Assembly (NCBI GenBank): GCA_023954095.1
Contig: JAMLIQ010000006.1
Coordinates: forward strand, 33,448 to 97,447
Origin: Burkholderiaceae bacterium
GTDB taxonomy: Bacteria; Pseudomonadota; Gammaproteobacteria; Burkholderiales; Burkholderiaceae_C
Reading direction: 5' to 3'
Length of the DNA stretch: 64,000 nt
The position numbers were made by a program, and so were the translations under genes. Below, in pieces: positions 7,966 to 18,626 of the stretch; the stretch's first letter is position 1, and the number at the start of each line of letters is the position of its first letter. The notes beneath the pieces are model-generated. The model saw only the letters and a list, made by a program, of their open reading frames with translations, searched no databases and had not been told where the DNA came from.

Positions 7966-9340
7966 TGCCAGAGGGTGTTTTGACACGGGAAGCCAGCCAC
8001 ACCAGCGCCAGCACCGGAGCGCCCAGCAGGGCGGTGGCCGTGAAGAACTGCGCATAGCCGAAGGCGTTCACATAGTCCCCCGAGAACCCCGCAATGAACT
8101 TGGGCGCCAGCAGCATCATGGAGCTGAACAGCGCGTACTGCGTGGCCGAGTAGCGCACATTGGTCAGGCTTGAAAGATAGGCAATGAACGCTGCCGAGGC
8201 AATCCCGCTGGCCAGGTTGTCGGCCGAGACCACCGCAATCAGCGCAGTCACATCATGCCCGTACCCCGCCAGCCAGGCGAACAGCAGGTTGGTGCAGGCG
8301 CTCAGCGCGGCGCCCAGCATGAGGATGCGCATCACGCCCAGCCGCATCGACAGCACGCCGCCCACAAAGGCGCCCACCAGCGTCATGATGACGCCATACA
8401 CCTTGGTGACGGCGGCCACCTCGTCCTTGGTATAGCCCATGTCCACATAGAACGGGTTGGCCATGATGCCCATCACCACGTCGCTGATGCGGTACACGGC
8501 AATCAGCGCCAGGATGAGCGCGGCCTGCCAGCCGTAGCGGCGCAGGAAATCGGCAAAGGGGGCCACCAGCGCGCCCTGCAGCCACTCGGCTGCGCTGCGG
8601 GCGGGCGGCAGCTGCACGGGTGCGGGTTCGCGGGAGAACAGCACCGTCACCACGCCGACGGCCATGGATGCCGCCATCGCCAGGTAGGCCGTCCGCCAGG
8701 CGCCTTGCTGGTACGCGGCGGCCCCCTGCGCCACGGCCTGTCCCAGTGCGGGCGCCACTTCGGCGCGGGCGGCAAGCCAGAGCACCCCTGCACCGGCCCA
8801 GATCATGGCCAGGCGGTAGCCTGTCTGGTAGGTCGCTGCCAGCGCTGCCTGGTGGTCGGCATCGGCCGATTCAATGCGAAAGGCATCGAGCGCAATGTCC
8901 TGCGTGGCCGAGCCAAAGGCCACCGCCAGCGCACACCACACGATCGGCCCCAGGGTCAGGCGCGGGTCGGCCAGCGCCATGCCGACCAGCCCGGCCACCA
9001 CCAGGCCCTGGGACAGCAGCAGCCAGCTGCGACGCCGTCCCATCAGGCGGGTCAGCAGCGGGATCGGCAGCCGGTCCACCAGCGGCGCCCATGCCCACTT
9101 GAAACCGTAGGCCAGCCCCACCCAGCTCAGATACCCGATGGTGCTGCGGTCGATGCCCGCCTCGCGCAGGCGAAAACTCAGCGTGCCCAGCACCAGCAAG
9201 AGCGGCAGCCCGGCCGAAAACCCCAGCGTGAGCATGCGCAGGCTGGCGGGTTCCAGGTACACGCGCAGGGTCTGGAGCCAGGAGGTGCGGGGCGCAGCGG
9301 CGGAAGAGGAGCCGGGGCGGGGGTCGGAGGTGGGTCGCAT
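7955..9340 (-). CDS. ampG: AmpG-like muropeptide permease (MFS)
   Basis: This 461-residue protein has 12-14 hydrophobic segments. AmpG-type carriers of the major facilitator superfamily import anhydromuropeptides released during cell-wall turnover. Family-typical stretches include LPLLLVLGTLSFRLREAGID near the N-terminus, GYLSWVGLAYGFKWAWAPLVDR and GSATQDIALDAFRIE. The ATG at 9340 begins MRPTSDPRPG; longer frames upstream would run into the region before the divergent protease gene. A MurU-type nucleotidyltransferase elsewhere in the window (37.2 kb) fits a peptidoglycan recycling role. The acetyl-CoA transporter subfamily is related, but the motifs favour AmpG. Confidence 0.8.
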   Translation of the reverse strand: MRPTSDPRPGSSSAAAPRTSWLQTLRVYLEPASLRMLTLGFSAGLPLLLVLGTLSFRLREAGIDRSTIGYLSWVGLAYGFKWAWAPLVDRLPIPLLTRLMGRRRSWLLLSQGLVVAGLVGMALADPRLTLGPIVWCALAVAFGSATQDIALDAFRIESADADHQAALAATYQTGYRLAMIWAGAGVLWLAARAEVAPALGQAVAQGAAAYQQGAWRTAYLAMAASMAVGVVTVLFSREPAPVQLPPARSAAEWLQGALVAPFADFLRRYGWQAALILALIAVYRISDVVMGIMANPFYVDMGYTKDEVAAVTKVYGVIMTLVGAFVGGVLSMRLGVMRILMLGAALSACTNLLFAWLAGYGHDVTALIAVVSADNLASGIASAAFIAYLSSLTNVRYSATQYALFSSMMLLAPKFIAGFSGDYVNAFGYAQFFTATALLGAPVLALVWLASRVKTPSGTQP

Positions 9341-9432
9341 GGGATGGGCGTTCGGGGCTGGGACATTATCCCCACGCCATTGCACCGTGCCATGCCCGGG
9401 CCTTTGCCCGCTTCGATAGACTCGGAAATACC

Positions 9433-10314
9433 ATGCAGTCCCACGCCATTTACCCTTCATCCGCCCTCATGACGGGCTGCCGTTGCTGTGCAGGCCGAAC
9501 GCCGGTCTGGAATGCCCGGCGCGGTTTTTTGCTGGCCGCAGCGACAGGTATCGCCACCCCTGCGCTGGCACAGGTGGATGTGGGCTCCTCGTCAAGCCTG
9601 CGCAAGCTCGTACCGGCCGAAACCCTGGAACGCTCTGCTGCACAGCAGTACCAGCAGATGCTGGGCCAGGCCCGCGCCCAGCGCGCACTGGCGCCCGAAG
9701 GGCACCCGCAACTGCAGCAACTGCACGCCATTGCACGCCGGTTGATCCCGTTCACCGCAGCGTGGAACGAACGAGCGCGCCAGTGGCGGTGGGAGGTCAA
9801 CCTCATCGGCAGCAAGCAGATCAACGCGTTCTGCATGCCGGGCGGCAAGATCGCGTTCTATACCGGCATCCTTGACCAGCTCCAGCTGACCGAGGACGAG
9901 ACCGCGATGATCATGGGCCACGAAATGGCCCATGCCCTGCGCGAGCATGCGCGTGAGCGTCTGGCCAAGACGCAGGGCACCAACCTCGCACTGCGGCTTG
10001 GCTCGCAGCTCCTGGGGCTGGGCGATTTGGGGAACATGGCGGCCAGCCTGGGCGGGCAGCTGCTGTCGCTGCAGTTCAGCCGCTCGGACGAGAGCGAGGC
10101 AGACCTGGTGGGTCTGGAACTGGCCGCGCGTGCGGGCTACGACCCTTCGGCCGCCGTGCGCCTGTGGCAGAAAATGGGCAACGCTACCGGCGGCAAGCAG
10201 GGCGGGCTCGCTTTTCTGTCCACCCACCCCTCCGGCCCCGCGCGCATCCGCGAGCTGGAACAGAACGTGCCCAAGGTGCAGGGGCTGTACGAAGCCGCCC
10301 GGCGCGCGGGCTGA
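9433..10314 (+). CDS. M48-family zinc metalloprotease, exported
   Basis: This 293-residue protein has the zinc motif HEMAH in IMGHEMAHALREH and a third ligand in the later SDESEADLVGLELAARAGYDP, typical of BepA/LoiP-like periplasmic M48 peptidases. These degrade or help assemble outer-membrane proteins. The N-terminus has a signal peptide with consecutive arginines (R29-R30 in NARRGFLLAAA) and an ALA|Q cleavage site near residue 47, which resembles a Tat signal. An internal ATG at 9469 (MTGCRC) would give a more compact signal peptide and is a plausible alternative start. The gene is divergent from the permease. Confidence 0.85.
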   Translation: MQSHAIYPSSALMTGCRCCAGRTPVWNARRGFLLAAATGIATPALAQVDVGSSSSLRKLVPAETLERSAAQQYQQMLGQARAQRALAPEGHPQLQQLHAIARRLIPFTAAWNERARQWRWEVNLIGSKQINAFCMPGGKIAFYTGILDQLQLTEDETAMIMGHEMAHALREHARERLAKTQGTNLALRLGSQLLGLGDLGNMAASLGGQLLSLQFSRSDESEADLVGLELAARAGYDPSAAVRLWQKMGNATGGKQGGLAFLSTHPSGPARIRELEQNVPKVQGLYEAARRAG

Positions 10315-10318
10315 TTGC

Positions 10319-10382
10319 GCTATTAAAACAATAGCTGCTAGCGCTCATGAATAAAGCGCTGGAGCCTGTTTTTGCTTGAAAA
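10319..10382 (-). repeat. dispersed repeat, full-length copy
   Basis: This intact element begins GCTATTAAAACAATAGCTGC, then TAGCGCT, a short spacer, AAGCGCT and GGAGCCTGTTTTTGCTTGAA. The inward AGCGCT/AGCGCT half-sites can pair. It starts 4 bp after the protease stop codon and lies between convergent genes, where a hairpin could act as a transcript terminator or stabiliser. It is the reference copy for the family in this window. Confidence 0.8.
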
Positions 10383-10435
10383 TTCTGGCTTGTGCCACGC
10401 CTGCCCGTGGTCAGCACAGACAGCCCATGGGCGAT

Positions 10436-11074
10436 TCATGTCCCGCCCACGTAGGGGTTGCTCTGGCGCTCACGCCCAAACGTGCTCTCGGGCCCATGCC
10501 CGGGGATGAACACCGTCTGGTCCCCCATGGGCCACAGGCGGCCGGTGATGCTGTCGATGAGTTCCTGGTGGTTGCCCTGCGGAAAATCGGTGCGGCCGAT
10601 GCTGCCGGCAAACAGCACATCGCCCACAAAGGCCCGGTCGATCTGCGGGGCATGGAACACCACGTGCCCGGGCGTGTGGCCGGGGCAGTGGCGCACGTTG
10701 AGCGTCTCGTTGCCGATCTGCACCTGGTCGCCATCGTGGAGCCAGCGCGTGGGCGTGAAATGCTGGGCTGGCGGAAAACCGAACATGGCGCTTTGCTGCG
10801 GCAGGCCGTCAATCCAGAACTGGTCTCCCGGATGGGGGCCGACGATGGGCAGGTCCAGGCGCCGGGCCAGTTCCCCGGTGCCGCCCGCATGGTCGATGTG
10901 CGCGTGGGTGAGCCAGATCTGGCTGAGCGTGAGTCCCAGGCGCTGGACTTCGGCCAGCAGCGTGTCCAGGTCGCCGCCCGGATCAATGACGGCCGCTTGC
11001 CGGGTGGCGTCGCACCAGACAATGGAGCAGTTCTGCTGGAAAGGCGTGACGGGAACGGTAAGGTAGTGCAGCAT
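10436..11074 (-). CDS. MBL-fold metallo-hydrolase (glyoxalase II-like)
   Basis: This 212-residue single-domain metallo-beta-lactamase fold protein has the dinuclear metal motif T-H57-A-H59-I-D61-H62, then HCPGHTPGHVVFH, GDVLFAGSIGRTD and the final ligand in FIPGHGP. The size and GRTDFP motif match the YcbL subgroup of glyoxalase II-like thioesterases, which lack the C-terminal substrate domain of GloB. The gene lies 21 bp downstream of the GspE-like ATPase stop on the same strand and may be cotranscribed. A hydrolytic role is well supported; the thioester substrate is not known. Confidence 0.85.
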   Translation of the reverse strand: MLHYLTVPVTPFQQNCSIVWCDATRQAAVIDPGGDLDTLLAEVQRLGLTLSQIWLTHAHIDHAGGTGELARRLDLPIVGPHPGDQFWIDGLPQQSAMFGFPPAQHFTPTRWLHDGDQVQIGNETLNVRHCPGHTPGHVVFHAPQIDRAFVGDVLFAGSIGRTDFPQGNHQELIDSITGRLWPMGDQTVFIPGHGPESTFGRERQSNPYVGGT

Positions 11075-11095
11075 GCGTGGTCGGTGGGATGGATG

Positions 11096-13045
11096 TCAGA
11101 GATTGGTCGCTGCGATCACTTCGGCCATGTCGGTCAGGCCTTGGAGCACCTTTTCGATGCCGTCCTGGCGCAGGGTGAGCATGCCGGCGGCCAGGGCAGA
11201 GGTGCGGATGTCCGTCGCCGAGGCGCGGTGCCGGATGTGCTGGCGAATGACTTCGCTGCTCAGCATCAGCTCGTGGATGCCCAGGCGCCCGCGGTAGCCG
11301 TGCTGTTCGCACTGGCTGCAGCCCTTGTGGCGCCACAGCGTGATGCCGCCGGTCTCGTTGCCGTAGTGCTTGCGCCAGCGTTCGATCTGCGCCGCACGGG
11401 CTTCATGGGTGTTGGAGGAACTGCTTTCAAGGTACTGGGCTGCCATGGCCTGCAGGGTGTCGTCGTCGGCCGTCCAGGCCTCGCGGCAACCGGTGCACAG
11501 GCGGCGTACCAGGCGCTGCGCGAGGATGGCCAGCAGCGAGTCGGAGAAGTTGAAGGGGTCCAGCCCGATCTCCAGCAGCCGTGCAATGCTCTCGGGGGCC
11601 GAGTTGGTGTGCAGCGTGGACAGCACCAGGTGCCCCGTGAGCGAGGCTTCGATGGCGATGCGCGCGGTCTCCTCGTCACGCATTTCGCCAATCATGATGA
11701 CATCGGGATCGGCCCGCAAAAAGGTGCGCATGGCGGCCGCAAAGGTCCAGCCGATGCGCGGGTTGACCTGGACCTGGCGCAGGCCGCTCTGGGTGATTTC
11801 GATCGGGTCTTCCGCCGTCCAGATCTTGCGTCCGGCGGTGTTGATGTCGCGGATCACCGAGTGCAGTGTGGTCGTCTTGCCGCAGCCCGTGGGGCCCACC
11901 ACCAGCACCAGGCCATAGGTCTTTTGCACCACGTCACGCATGGCGGCCAGGTTGGCGGGGCTCAGGCCGATGTTGTCCAGCGGCAGCGGCTTGGCACCGG
12001 CCAGCAGGCGCAGCACCACGTCTTCGAGACCGCGTGAAGTGGGCACGGTGACCACGCGCAGTTCCACCGGCGGGCCGCCAAAGCGCGAGAAGTCGATCTT
12101 GCCATCCTGCGGTTTGCGGTGCTCGGAAATGTCCATGCTCGCCATGATCTTGATGCGCGCCACCATGGCATAGCGAAAGCGCGCGGGCAGCTCCAGGTAG
12201 GGCACCAGGTCGCCGTCAATGCGCAGGCGCACGCGCACGTTCTGCGGTGCAGGCTCGGTTTCGATATGGATGTCGGAGGCGCGGTGGGCAATGGCCTCGT
12301 CAATGATCGAGTTGATCAGGCGCACCAGGGTGTTGTCGGACTCGGTGACTACGTCGGCCTGGGTTGCATCGCTCTCGGGGGCGCTGCTGCTCAGGTTGAG
12401 CACCAGTTCCTGTGACGAGGCGCGTGCCGCCGAGGGCGTATGGGCGCCATTGCCCGCACGGCCTGCCGTGGCTGACGGAGCCGTGGCCGACGGGCTGGCC
12501 GGGTGCACGCTGTAGGCCCTGGCAATGGCGGGCAGCAGGGTGCCAGGCGCGGCCTGCAGCGGAAGCAGTCGGCGCTGGGTGAGGAAACGCAGCTCATCGA
12601 GCAGTGTGCGGTCGTAGGGGTCGGCCATCAGCACCACGAGCGCATCGTCGCGCGCCAGCAGCGGCAGAACCGATTCGCGCTCGGCGACGTCGCGCGGCAC
12701 CAGCGCCAGTGCGGTGGCATCGGGCTGCAGGTGTTCGGGGTGCACCACGTATTCGCCCAGCCACGAGGCAATGGCCTCGCGCAACTGGTCTTGCGACAGG
12801 TGGCCTTGCTCTACCAGGATTTGGCCAATCAGGCGCTGCGTCCCCTGCTTGCGTTCCACCTGCTGCGAGCGCAGTCCTGCCATCAGTGCGGCCGGAGCCA
12901 CCATGTCGGCGTTCACCAGCGCTTCGCCCAGGTGCCTGGCCTTGCCCACCAAAGGATGCGGTGTGGTGACCAGCCTCCACAGCGATTCGGCATCGTGGGG
13001 CTCGAAATACGTCGAAGGGGTGCCGTTGGCAGTCGATGCGGGCAT
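11096..13045 (-). CDS. GspE/PilB-family secretion or pilus ATPase, orphan
   Basis: This 649-residue hexameric-ATPase family protein has an N-terminal MshEN-like domain (about 35-180), a low-complexity Ala/Ser linker (about 181-230) and the catalytic domain. Visible motifs are Walker A GPTGCGKT (384-391), the Asp box TAEDPIEI, Walker B DPDVIMIGEMRD and the His box TGHLVLSTLHTNSAP. Two CxxC pairs (CTGC and CSQC) form the zinc-binding C-terminal module of the GspE/PilB group. Such ATPases drive pseudopilus or type IV pilus assembly. No inner-membrane platform (GspF/PilC), pilin or secretin gene is nearby, so its partners must be encoded elsewhere. Confidence 0.85.
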   Translation of the reverse strand: MPASTANGTPSTYFEPHDAESLWRLVTTPHPLVGKARHLGEALVNADMVAPAALMAGLRSQQVERKQGTQRLIGQILVEQGHLSQDQLREAIASWLGEYVVHPEHLQPDATALALVPRDVAERESVLPLLARDDALVVLMADPYDRTLLDELRFLTQRRLLPLQAAPGTLLPAIARAYSVHPASPSATAPSATAGRAGNGAHTPSAARASSQELVLNLSSSAPESDATQADVVTESDNTLVRLINSIIDEAIAHRASDIHIETEPAPQNVRVRLRIDGDLVPYLELPARFRYAMVARIKIMASMDISEHRKPQDGKIDFSRFGGPPVELRVVTVPTSRGLEDVVLRLLAGAKPLPLDNIGLSPANLAAMRDVVQKTYGLVLVVGPTGCGKTTTLHSVIRDINTAGRKIWTAEDPIEITQSGLRQVQVNPRIGWTFAAAMRTFLRADPDVIMIGEMRDEETARIAIEASLTGHLVLSTLHTNSAPESIARLLEIGLDPFNFSDSLLAILAQRLVRRLCTGCREAWTADDDTLQAMAAQYLESSSSNTHEARAAQIERWRKHYGNETGGITLWRHKGCSQCEQHGYRGRLGIHELMLSSEVIRQHIRHRASATDIRTSALAAGMLTLRQDGIEKVLQGLTDMAEVIAATNL

Positions 13046-13064
13046 GGTCGGGGTCGGTGGGCTG

Positions 13065-13880
13065 TCAGAGGGCGAAGGCGTAGTCCACGGTCAAGGGCGC
13101 GTGGTCCGAGAATTTCTCGCCCTTGTAAATGGATTCGGTGCGGGCGAGCGCTGCGAGCGCGGGAGTCGCCAGGTGGTAATCGAGCCGCCACCCGACGTTG
13201 TTGGCATAGGCCTGGCCGCGGTTGCTCCACCAGGTGTAGGCGGTGTCCGTGGCGGTCGGCTGCAGCTGACGGTAAACGTCGACCAGCCCCCCTTCCGGGT
13301 CAGTTGTGTGCAACAACTTTGTCATCCAGGCGCGCTCTTGCGGCAGGAAGCCGCTGTTCTTCTGGTTGCTGCGCCAGTTTTTCAGGTCGATTTGCTGGTG
13401 CGCAATGTTCACGTCGCCGCACAGGATGAACTCGCGCTCCCGCTTGGTGTGCATCAGGTGGGGATGAAAGGCGGCCAGGAAACGGTACTTGGCCAGCTGG
13501 CGCTCCTCGCCCGAGGAGCCGCTGGGAAAATAGGCGCTGATGATCGACAGCTTGCGCGCCGGGGTGTCAAAGCGCAGTTCAACGTAGCGGCCTTCGGTGT
13601 CGAACTCGCCGCCGTCGAATCCGGCGATCACTTCGCTGGGCTCATGCCGGGTGTAAATACCGACGCCCGAGTAGCCCTTTTTCTGGGCAAAATGGAAATG
13701 TCCCTGCAAGCCTGCCAGACGGTCGAAGCGGCCCTGGATGTCGGCGGCCTGCGCCTTGACCTCCTGTACACAAATACAATCCGGCCCGGTATCGGCGATC
13801 CATTGCTCCACGCCCTTGCTGGTGGCTGAGCGGATGCCGTTGAGATTGAGGCTGGTTAATCTGAACAAGGAATTCCCCAT
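13065..13880 (-). CDS. xthA: exodeoxyribonuclease III / AP endonuclease
   Basis: This 271-residue EEP-fold nuclease is of the ExoIII/XthA type, which cleaves at abasic sites and removes 3' blocking groups in base-excision repair. Motifs are [11 protein letters not shown] (metal-site Asn), VQEVKAQ (Glu ligand), [17 protein letters not shown] (Asp/Asn) and the C-terminal [11 protein letters not shown] (catalytic Asp-His). The start codon is CAT at 13878-13880 on the plus strand and overlaps the divergent pyrE ATG (13879-13881), so each gene's ribosome-binding and promoter sequences must lie in the other gene. No clear Shine-Dalgarno sequence is seen before this start. Confidence 0.92.
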   Translation of the reverse strand: MGNSLFRLTSLNLNGIRSATSKGVEQWIADTGPDCICVQEVKAQAADIQGRFDRLAGLQGHFHFAQKKGYSGVGIYTRHEPSEVIAGFDGGEFDTEGRYVELRFDTPARKLSIISAYFPSGSSGEERQLAKYRFLAAFHPHLMHTKREREFILCGDVNIAHQQIDLKNWRSNQKNSGFLPQERAWMTKLLHTTDPEGGLVDVYRQLQPTATDTAYTWWSNRGQAYANNVGWRLDYHLATPALAALARTESIYKGEKFSDHAPLTVDYAFAL

Positions 13881-14580
13881 GGTGGATGTTGGCGCGCGTG
13901 CCGAATCAGGAGACGATCTGGCGCAGGGTTTTGTGCAGTTTGCCGTGGAGTCCGGTGTCCTGCGGTTTGGCGAATTCAAGACCAAGGCCGGACGCCTGAG
14001 CCCGTATTTCTTCAATGCCGGGCTTTTCGACGATGGCCGCAAGCTTGGCCGCCTGGCAGAATTCTATGCAAAAGCCCTGCTGGCCAGCGGCATCGAGTTC
14101 GACATGGTGTTCGGGCCGGCCTACAAGGGCATCCCGCTGGCAGCCACCGTGGCGGTGGAACTGGCCCGGCAGGGCCGCAATGTGCCCTTTGCCTACAACC
14201 GCAAGGAGGCCAAGGACCATGGCGAAGGGGGCACGCTGGTGGGTGCGCCGCTGCGCGGACGGGTGCTCATCATTGACGATGTGATGTCCGCCGGCACGGC
14301 TGCTCGCGAGTCGATCGCGCTGATCCAGGCCGCCGGGGCCACGCCCCATGCCGTGGCCATCGCACTGGACCGCCAGGAAAAAGCCACCGAGAATGGGCGC
14401 GATGTATCGCACAGTGCGGTGCAGTATGTGCGCCAGCAGCTGGGACTGCAGGTGTGTGCCATTGCCACACTGGCAGACTTATTGCTCTACCTGTCGGACG
14501 CGCAGGGAAGCGCCGCCATGGCGGCCCATCGCGAAAAGGTGCTGGCCTATCGCCAGCAATATGGCGTCGATGAAGGGTAA
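13879..14580 (+). CDS. pyrE: orotate phosphoribosyltransferase
   Basis: PyrE joins orotate to PRPP to form orotidine 5'-phosphate in pyrimidine synthesis. The 233-residue product shows [19 protein letters not shown], the flexible catalytic loop [15 protein letters not shown] and the PRPP-binding motif [13 protein letters not shown]. The chosen ATG has AAGGA 8 bp upstream and gives about 14 extra residues compared with the E. coli enzyme. A longer frame upstream lies antisense to xthA and is not needed. The stop codon lies just after the start of the DUF4124 gene, so the two coding regions overlap by 11 bp. Confidence 0.95.
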   Translation: MVDVGARAESGDDLAQGFVQFAVESGVLRFGEFKTKAGRLSPYFFNAGLFDDGRKLGRLAEFYAKALLASGIEFDMVFGPAYKGIPLAATVAVELARQGRNVPFAYNRKEAKDHGEGGTLVGAPLRGRVLIIDDVMSAGTAARESIALIQAAGATPHAVAIALDRQEKATENGRDVSHSAVQYVRQQLGLQVCAIATLADLLLYLSDAQGSAAMAAHREKVLAYRQQYGVDEG

Positions 14581-15274
14581 TCCATTGAAAAGACCGGTGT
14601 TGAGATGGTGGGTTGGGGGGCTGCTGGCAGGGCTGTGCGGGCTTGTGGCTGCCCAGGCGGCACCGGCCAATACCCAGAGCATCTACACCTGTGTGGACAA
14701 ACAGGGGCGCAAACTCACGTCCGACCGGCCCATTCCGGAATGCATCGACCGCGAGCAGCGCGAGTTGAGCCCCACGGGGACCGTGCGCCGCGTCATCGGC
14801 CCCACGCTCACCGAACATGAACGGGCGGCACGGGAAGTGGAGCGCCGCAAGGAGCAGGAAGAGCGCAACCGCATCGCCGATGAGCGCAAGCGCGAACGCG
14901 TCCTGGTGGCCCGCTACCCTGACAAGGCGGCCCACGATGCCGAGCGCGCCCTGGCCATTGCGCAGGTCGATGCAGTGACCGCCACGGCCACCCAGCGCAT
15001 CGCCGAACTGCAGGCCCGGCGCAAGACCCTGGACCTGGAGATGGAGTTCTACCGCAAGGACCCGGCCAAAGCCCCCATGCTGCTGCGCCGCCAACTGGCC
15101 GAAAACGACGAGGGTGTGCAGGAGCAGCGCCGCTTCATTGCCGGACAGGACCAGGAAAAGCGCCGCATCCATCAGCGCTTCGACGAAGAGCTGGCACAGC
15201 TTCGGCAGCTATGGGCGGCCCAGCGCGTCGTACCGGCGCTGCCGGTGTCCCCGCCCGTGACTACAGCGCGTTAG
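14570..15274 (+). CDS. DUF4124 domain protein, exported
   Basis: This protein of about 234 residues has an N-terminal hydrophobic signal segment ([19 protein letters not shown]) followed by a DUF4124 module, [23 protein letters not shown] long charged region rich in Glu/Arg, probably a coiled coil, fills most of the rest. DUF4124 proteins are common periplasmic proteins of unknown role in proteobacteria. The ATG at 14570 overlaps the end of pyrE. A TTG at 14585 has a better-placed GAAGGG and may be the true start. The gene converges on gatB with a 4-bp overlap at the stop codons. Confidence 0.75.
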   Translation: MKGNPLKRPVLRWWVGGLLAGLCGLVAAQAAPANTQSIYTCVDKQGRKLTSDRPIPECIDREQRELSPTGTVRRVIGPTLTEHERAAREVERRKEQEERNRIADERKRERVLVARYPDKAAHDAERALAIAQVDAVTATATQRIAELQARRKTLDLEMEFYRKDPAKAPMLLRRQLAENDEGVQEQRRFIAGQDQEKRRIHQRFDEELAQLRQLWAAQRVVPALPVSPPVTTAR

Positions 15275-16716
15275 CCCAGGCGCGCGCGCAGCAGGTCGGT
15301 CGCCTGTTGGGGGTTGGCCTTGCCCTTGCTGGCCTTCATGACCTGGCCCACCAGGGCGTTGAACGCCTTGTCCTTGCCGGCCTTGAACTGCGCCACGTTG
15401 TCGGGGTTGGCTGCAATGACTTCGTCGATGATTTTCTCCAGCGCGCCGGAGTCGTTCATCTGTTTGAGGCCCCTGGATTCAATGATGGCGTCCACATCGC
15501 CGCCCTCGCCTTGCCACAAGGCATCAAACACCTGTTTGGCAGCATTGTTCGAGATCGTGCCGTCAGCGATGCGTGCCAGCATGGTGGCCAGCTGTGCGGT
15601 GGTGAGCGGTGCCTGCTCCACCGCCATCTCGCCGACATTCAGGCGCCGCGACATTTCTCCCATGATCCAGTTGCTGGCCAGCTTGGCCTGGCCGCTGGCC
15701 TGGGCCACGGCTTCAAAGTAGGCCGCCATGGCCTTGCTTTGCGTGAGCGTCGTGGCGTCGTACTCGGGCAGGCCGTAGTCCTGCACGAAGCGCGCCGCCA
15801 TGGCGCGGGGCAGCTCGGTCATCTGCGCGCGCGTGCTCTCCACCCATTCGGGCGCGATCACCAGCGGCGGCAGGTCCGGGTCGGGGAAGTAGCGGTAGTC
15901 GGCCGCGTCTTCCTTGGTACGCATGGCGCGTGTCTCGCCCGTGTCGGGGTTGAACAGCACGGTGGCCTGCTCGATCGCGCGGCCGTCTTCGAGTTCCTCG
16001 ATCTGCCAGCGGATCTCGTAGTCGATCGCCTGCTGCATGAAACGGAAGCTGTTGAGGTTCTTGATCTCGCGGCGCGTGCCCAGCGGCTGGCCGGGCTTGC
16101 GTACGGAGACGTTGGCGTCGCAGCGGAACGACCCTTCCTGCATGTTGCCGTCGCAGATGCCGATCCAGGTGACGATCTTGTGCAGTTCCTTGGCGTAGGC
16201 CACGGCCTCCTCGGTGCTGCGCATGTCGGGCTCGGTCACAATCTCCAGCAGCGGCGTGCCCGCGCGGTTCAGGTCGATGCCGCTCATGCCGTGGAATTCC
16301 TCGTGCAGCGACTTGCCCGCGTCTTCCTCCAGGTGGGCGCGCACCAGGCGCACGGTCTTCTTCTCGTCGCCGAGGAAGAAGCTCACCTCGCCGCCTTGCA
16401 CCACCGGGATCTCGAACTGGCTGATCTGGTAGCCCTTGGGCAGGTCGGGGTAGAAGTAGTTCTTGCGCGCGAAGATGCTCCGGGGCGCGATGGTGCTGCC
16501 CAGGGCCAGGCCCAGCTTGATGGCGCAGGCCACGGCCTCGCGGTTCATCACGGGCAGGGTGCCGGGCAGGGCCAGGTCCACGGCGCAGGCCTGGGTGTTG
16601 GGCTCGGCGCCGAAGGCGGTGCTGGCGCGGCTGAAGATCTTGCTGTGGGTGGCCAGCTGGGTGTGGGTCTCGAAGCCGATGACGACTTCGTACCCGTGGA
16701 TCAGTTTCGCAGACAT
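15271..16716 (-). CDS. gatB: aspartyl/glutamyl-tRNA amidotransferase subunit B
   Basis: GatB is the kinase/tRNA-binding subunit of the GatCAB complex, which converts Glu-tRNA(Gln) or Asp-tRNA(Asn) to the amidated form. The 481-residue product begins with [14 protein letters not shown] and contains the LPGTLPVMN signature, [17 protein letters not shown] and the C-terminal YqeY-like helical domain. It is the last gene of the minus-strand gatC-gatA-gatB set, separated from gatA by a 113-bp spacer holding a large inverted repeat. The stop overlaps the convergent DUF4124 gene by 4 bp. Confidence 0.95.
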   Translation of the reverse strand: MSAKLIHGYEVVIGFETHTQLATHSKIFSRASTAFGAEPNTQACAVDLALPGTLPVMNREAVACAIKLGLALGSTIAPRSIFARKNYFYPDLPKGYQISQFEIPVVQGGEVSFFLGDEKKTVRLVRAHLEEDAGKSLHEEFHGMSGIDLNRAGTPLLEIVTEPDMRSTEEAVAYAKELHKIVTWIGICDGNMQEGSFRCDANVSVRKPGQPLGTRREIKNLNSFRFMQQAIDYEIRWQIEELEDGRAIEQATVLFNPDTGETRAMRTKEDAADYRYFPDPDLPPLVIAPEWVESTRAQMTELPRAMAARFVQDYGLPEYDATTLTQSKAMAAYFEAVAQASGQAKLASNWIMGEMSRRLNVGEMAVEQAPLTTAQLATMLARIADGTISNNAAKQVFDALWQGEGGDVDAIIESRGLKQMNDSGALEKIIDEVIAANPDNVAQFKAGKDKAFNALVGQVMKASKGKANPQQATDLLRARLG

Positions 16717-16731
16717 GGGGAGCTGTCCTTG

Positions 16732-16829
16732 GCTATCAAAAAGAGGAGCTGCTAACGCTTGATTTGATTGTGTTTCAGCATGATTTGATGCTGAGTCTGT
16801 TTGTTATCAAGCGCTGGCAGCTATGGTTT

Positions 16830-16832
<3 letters not shown>
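16732..16832. repeat. paired repeat half-elements forming a nested inverted repeat between gatA and gatB
   Basis: Arms at 16747-16763 and 16806-16822 are complementary at 15 of 17 positions (AGCTGCTAACGCTTGAT versus ATCAAGCGCTGGCAGCT). Inside is a perfect 7-bp stem, TCAGCAT at 16775-16781 with ATGCTGA at 16788-16794. The outer arms are two facing halves of the dispersed repeat. The element would be present in the gatCAB transcript. Confidence 0.75.
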
Positions 16833-18320
<1,488 letters not shown>

Positions 18321-18326
18321 AAGGTC

Positions 18327-18626
18327 TTACTCGATCACTTTGGGCACAAGGAACAGGCCACGCTCGACAGCCGGGGCGTTCTTCTGGTTGGCTTCGCGCG
18401 CATTGGGCTCGCTGGCAATGTCTTCGCGCAGACGCAACGCCACTTCCTGGATGGTGGCGACGGGGTGGGACAAGGGCTCAATGCCCTGGGTGTCCACCGC
18501 ACGCATCTTCTCCACGATATTGAAGAAACCATTCAGCTGTGTAAGCGCTTGCTCACTCTCGCTGGCACTGATTTCAAGCCGAGCCAGATGGGCAATGCGG
18601 ACGATGTCCTGGGGAGTCAGTGCCAT
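18327..18626 (-). CDS. gatC: aspartyl/glutamyl-tRNA amidotransferase subunit C
   Basis: This 99-residue GatC stabilises the GatA-GatB complex and wraps around GatA. The N-terminal helix [20 protein letters not shown] and the internal RLREDI segment are characteristic. It is the first gene of the minus-strand gat operon, and its promoter must lie in the 203-bp region shared with the divergent mreB gene. The genes mreB, mreC, mreD and mrdA lie on the opposite side, a common arrangement in Burkholderiales. Confidence 0.93.
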   Translation of the reverse strand: MALTPQDIVRIAHLARLEISASESEQALTQLNGFFNIVEKMRAVDTQGIEPLSHPVATIQEVALRLREDIASEPNAREANQKNAPAVERGLFLVPKVIE

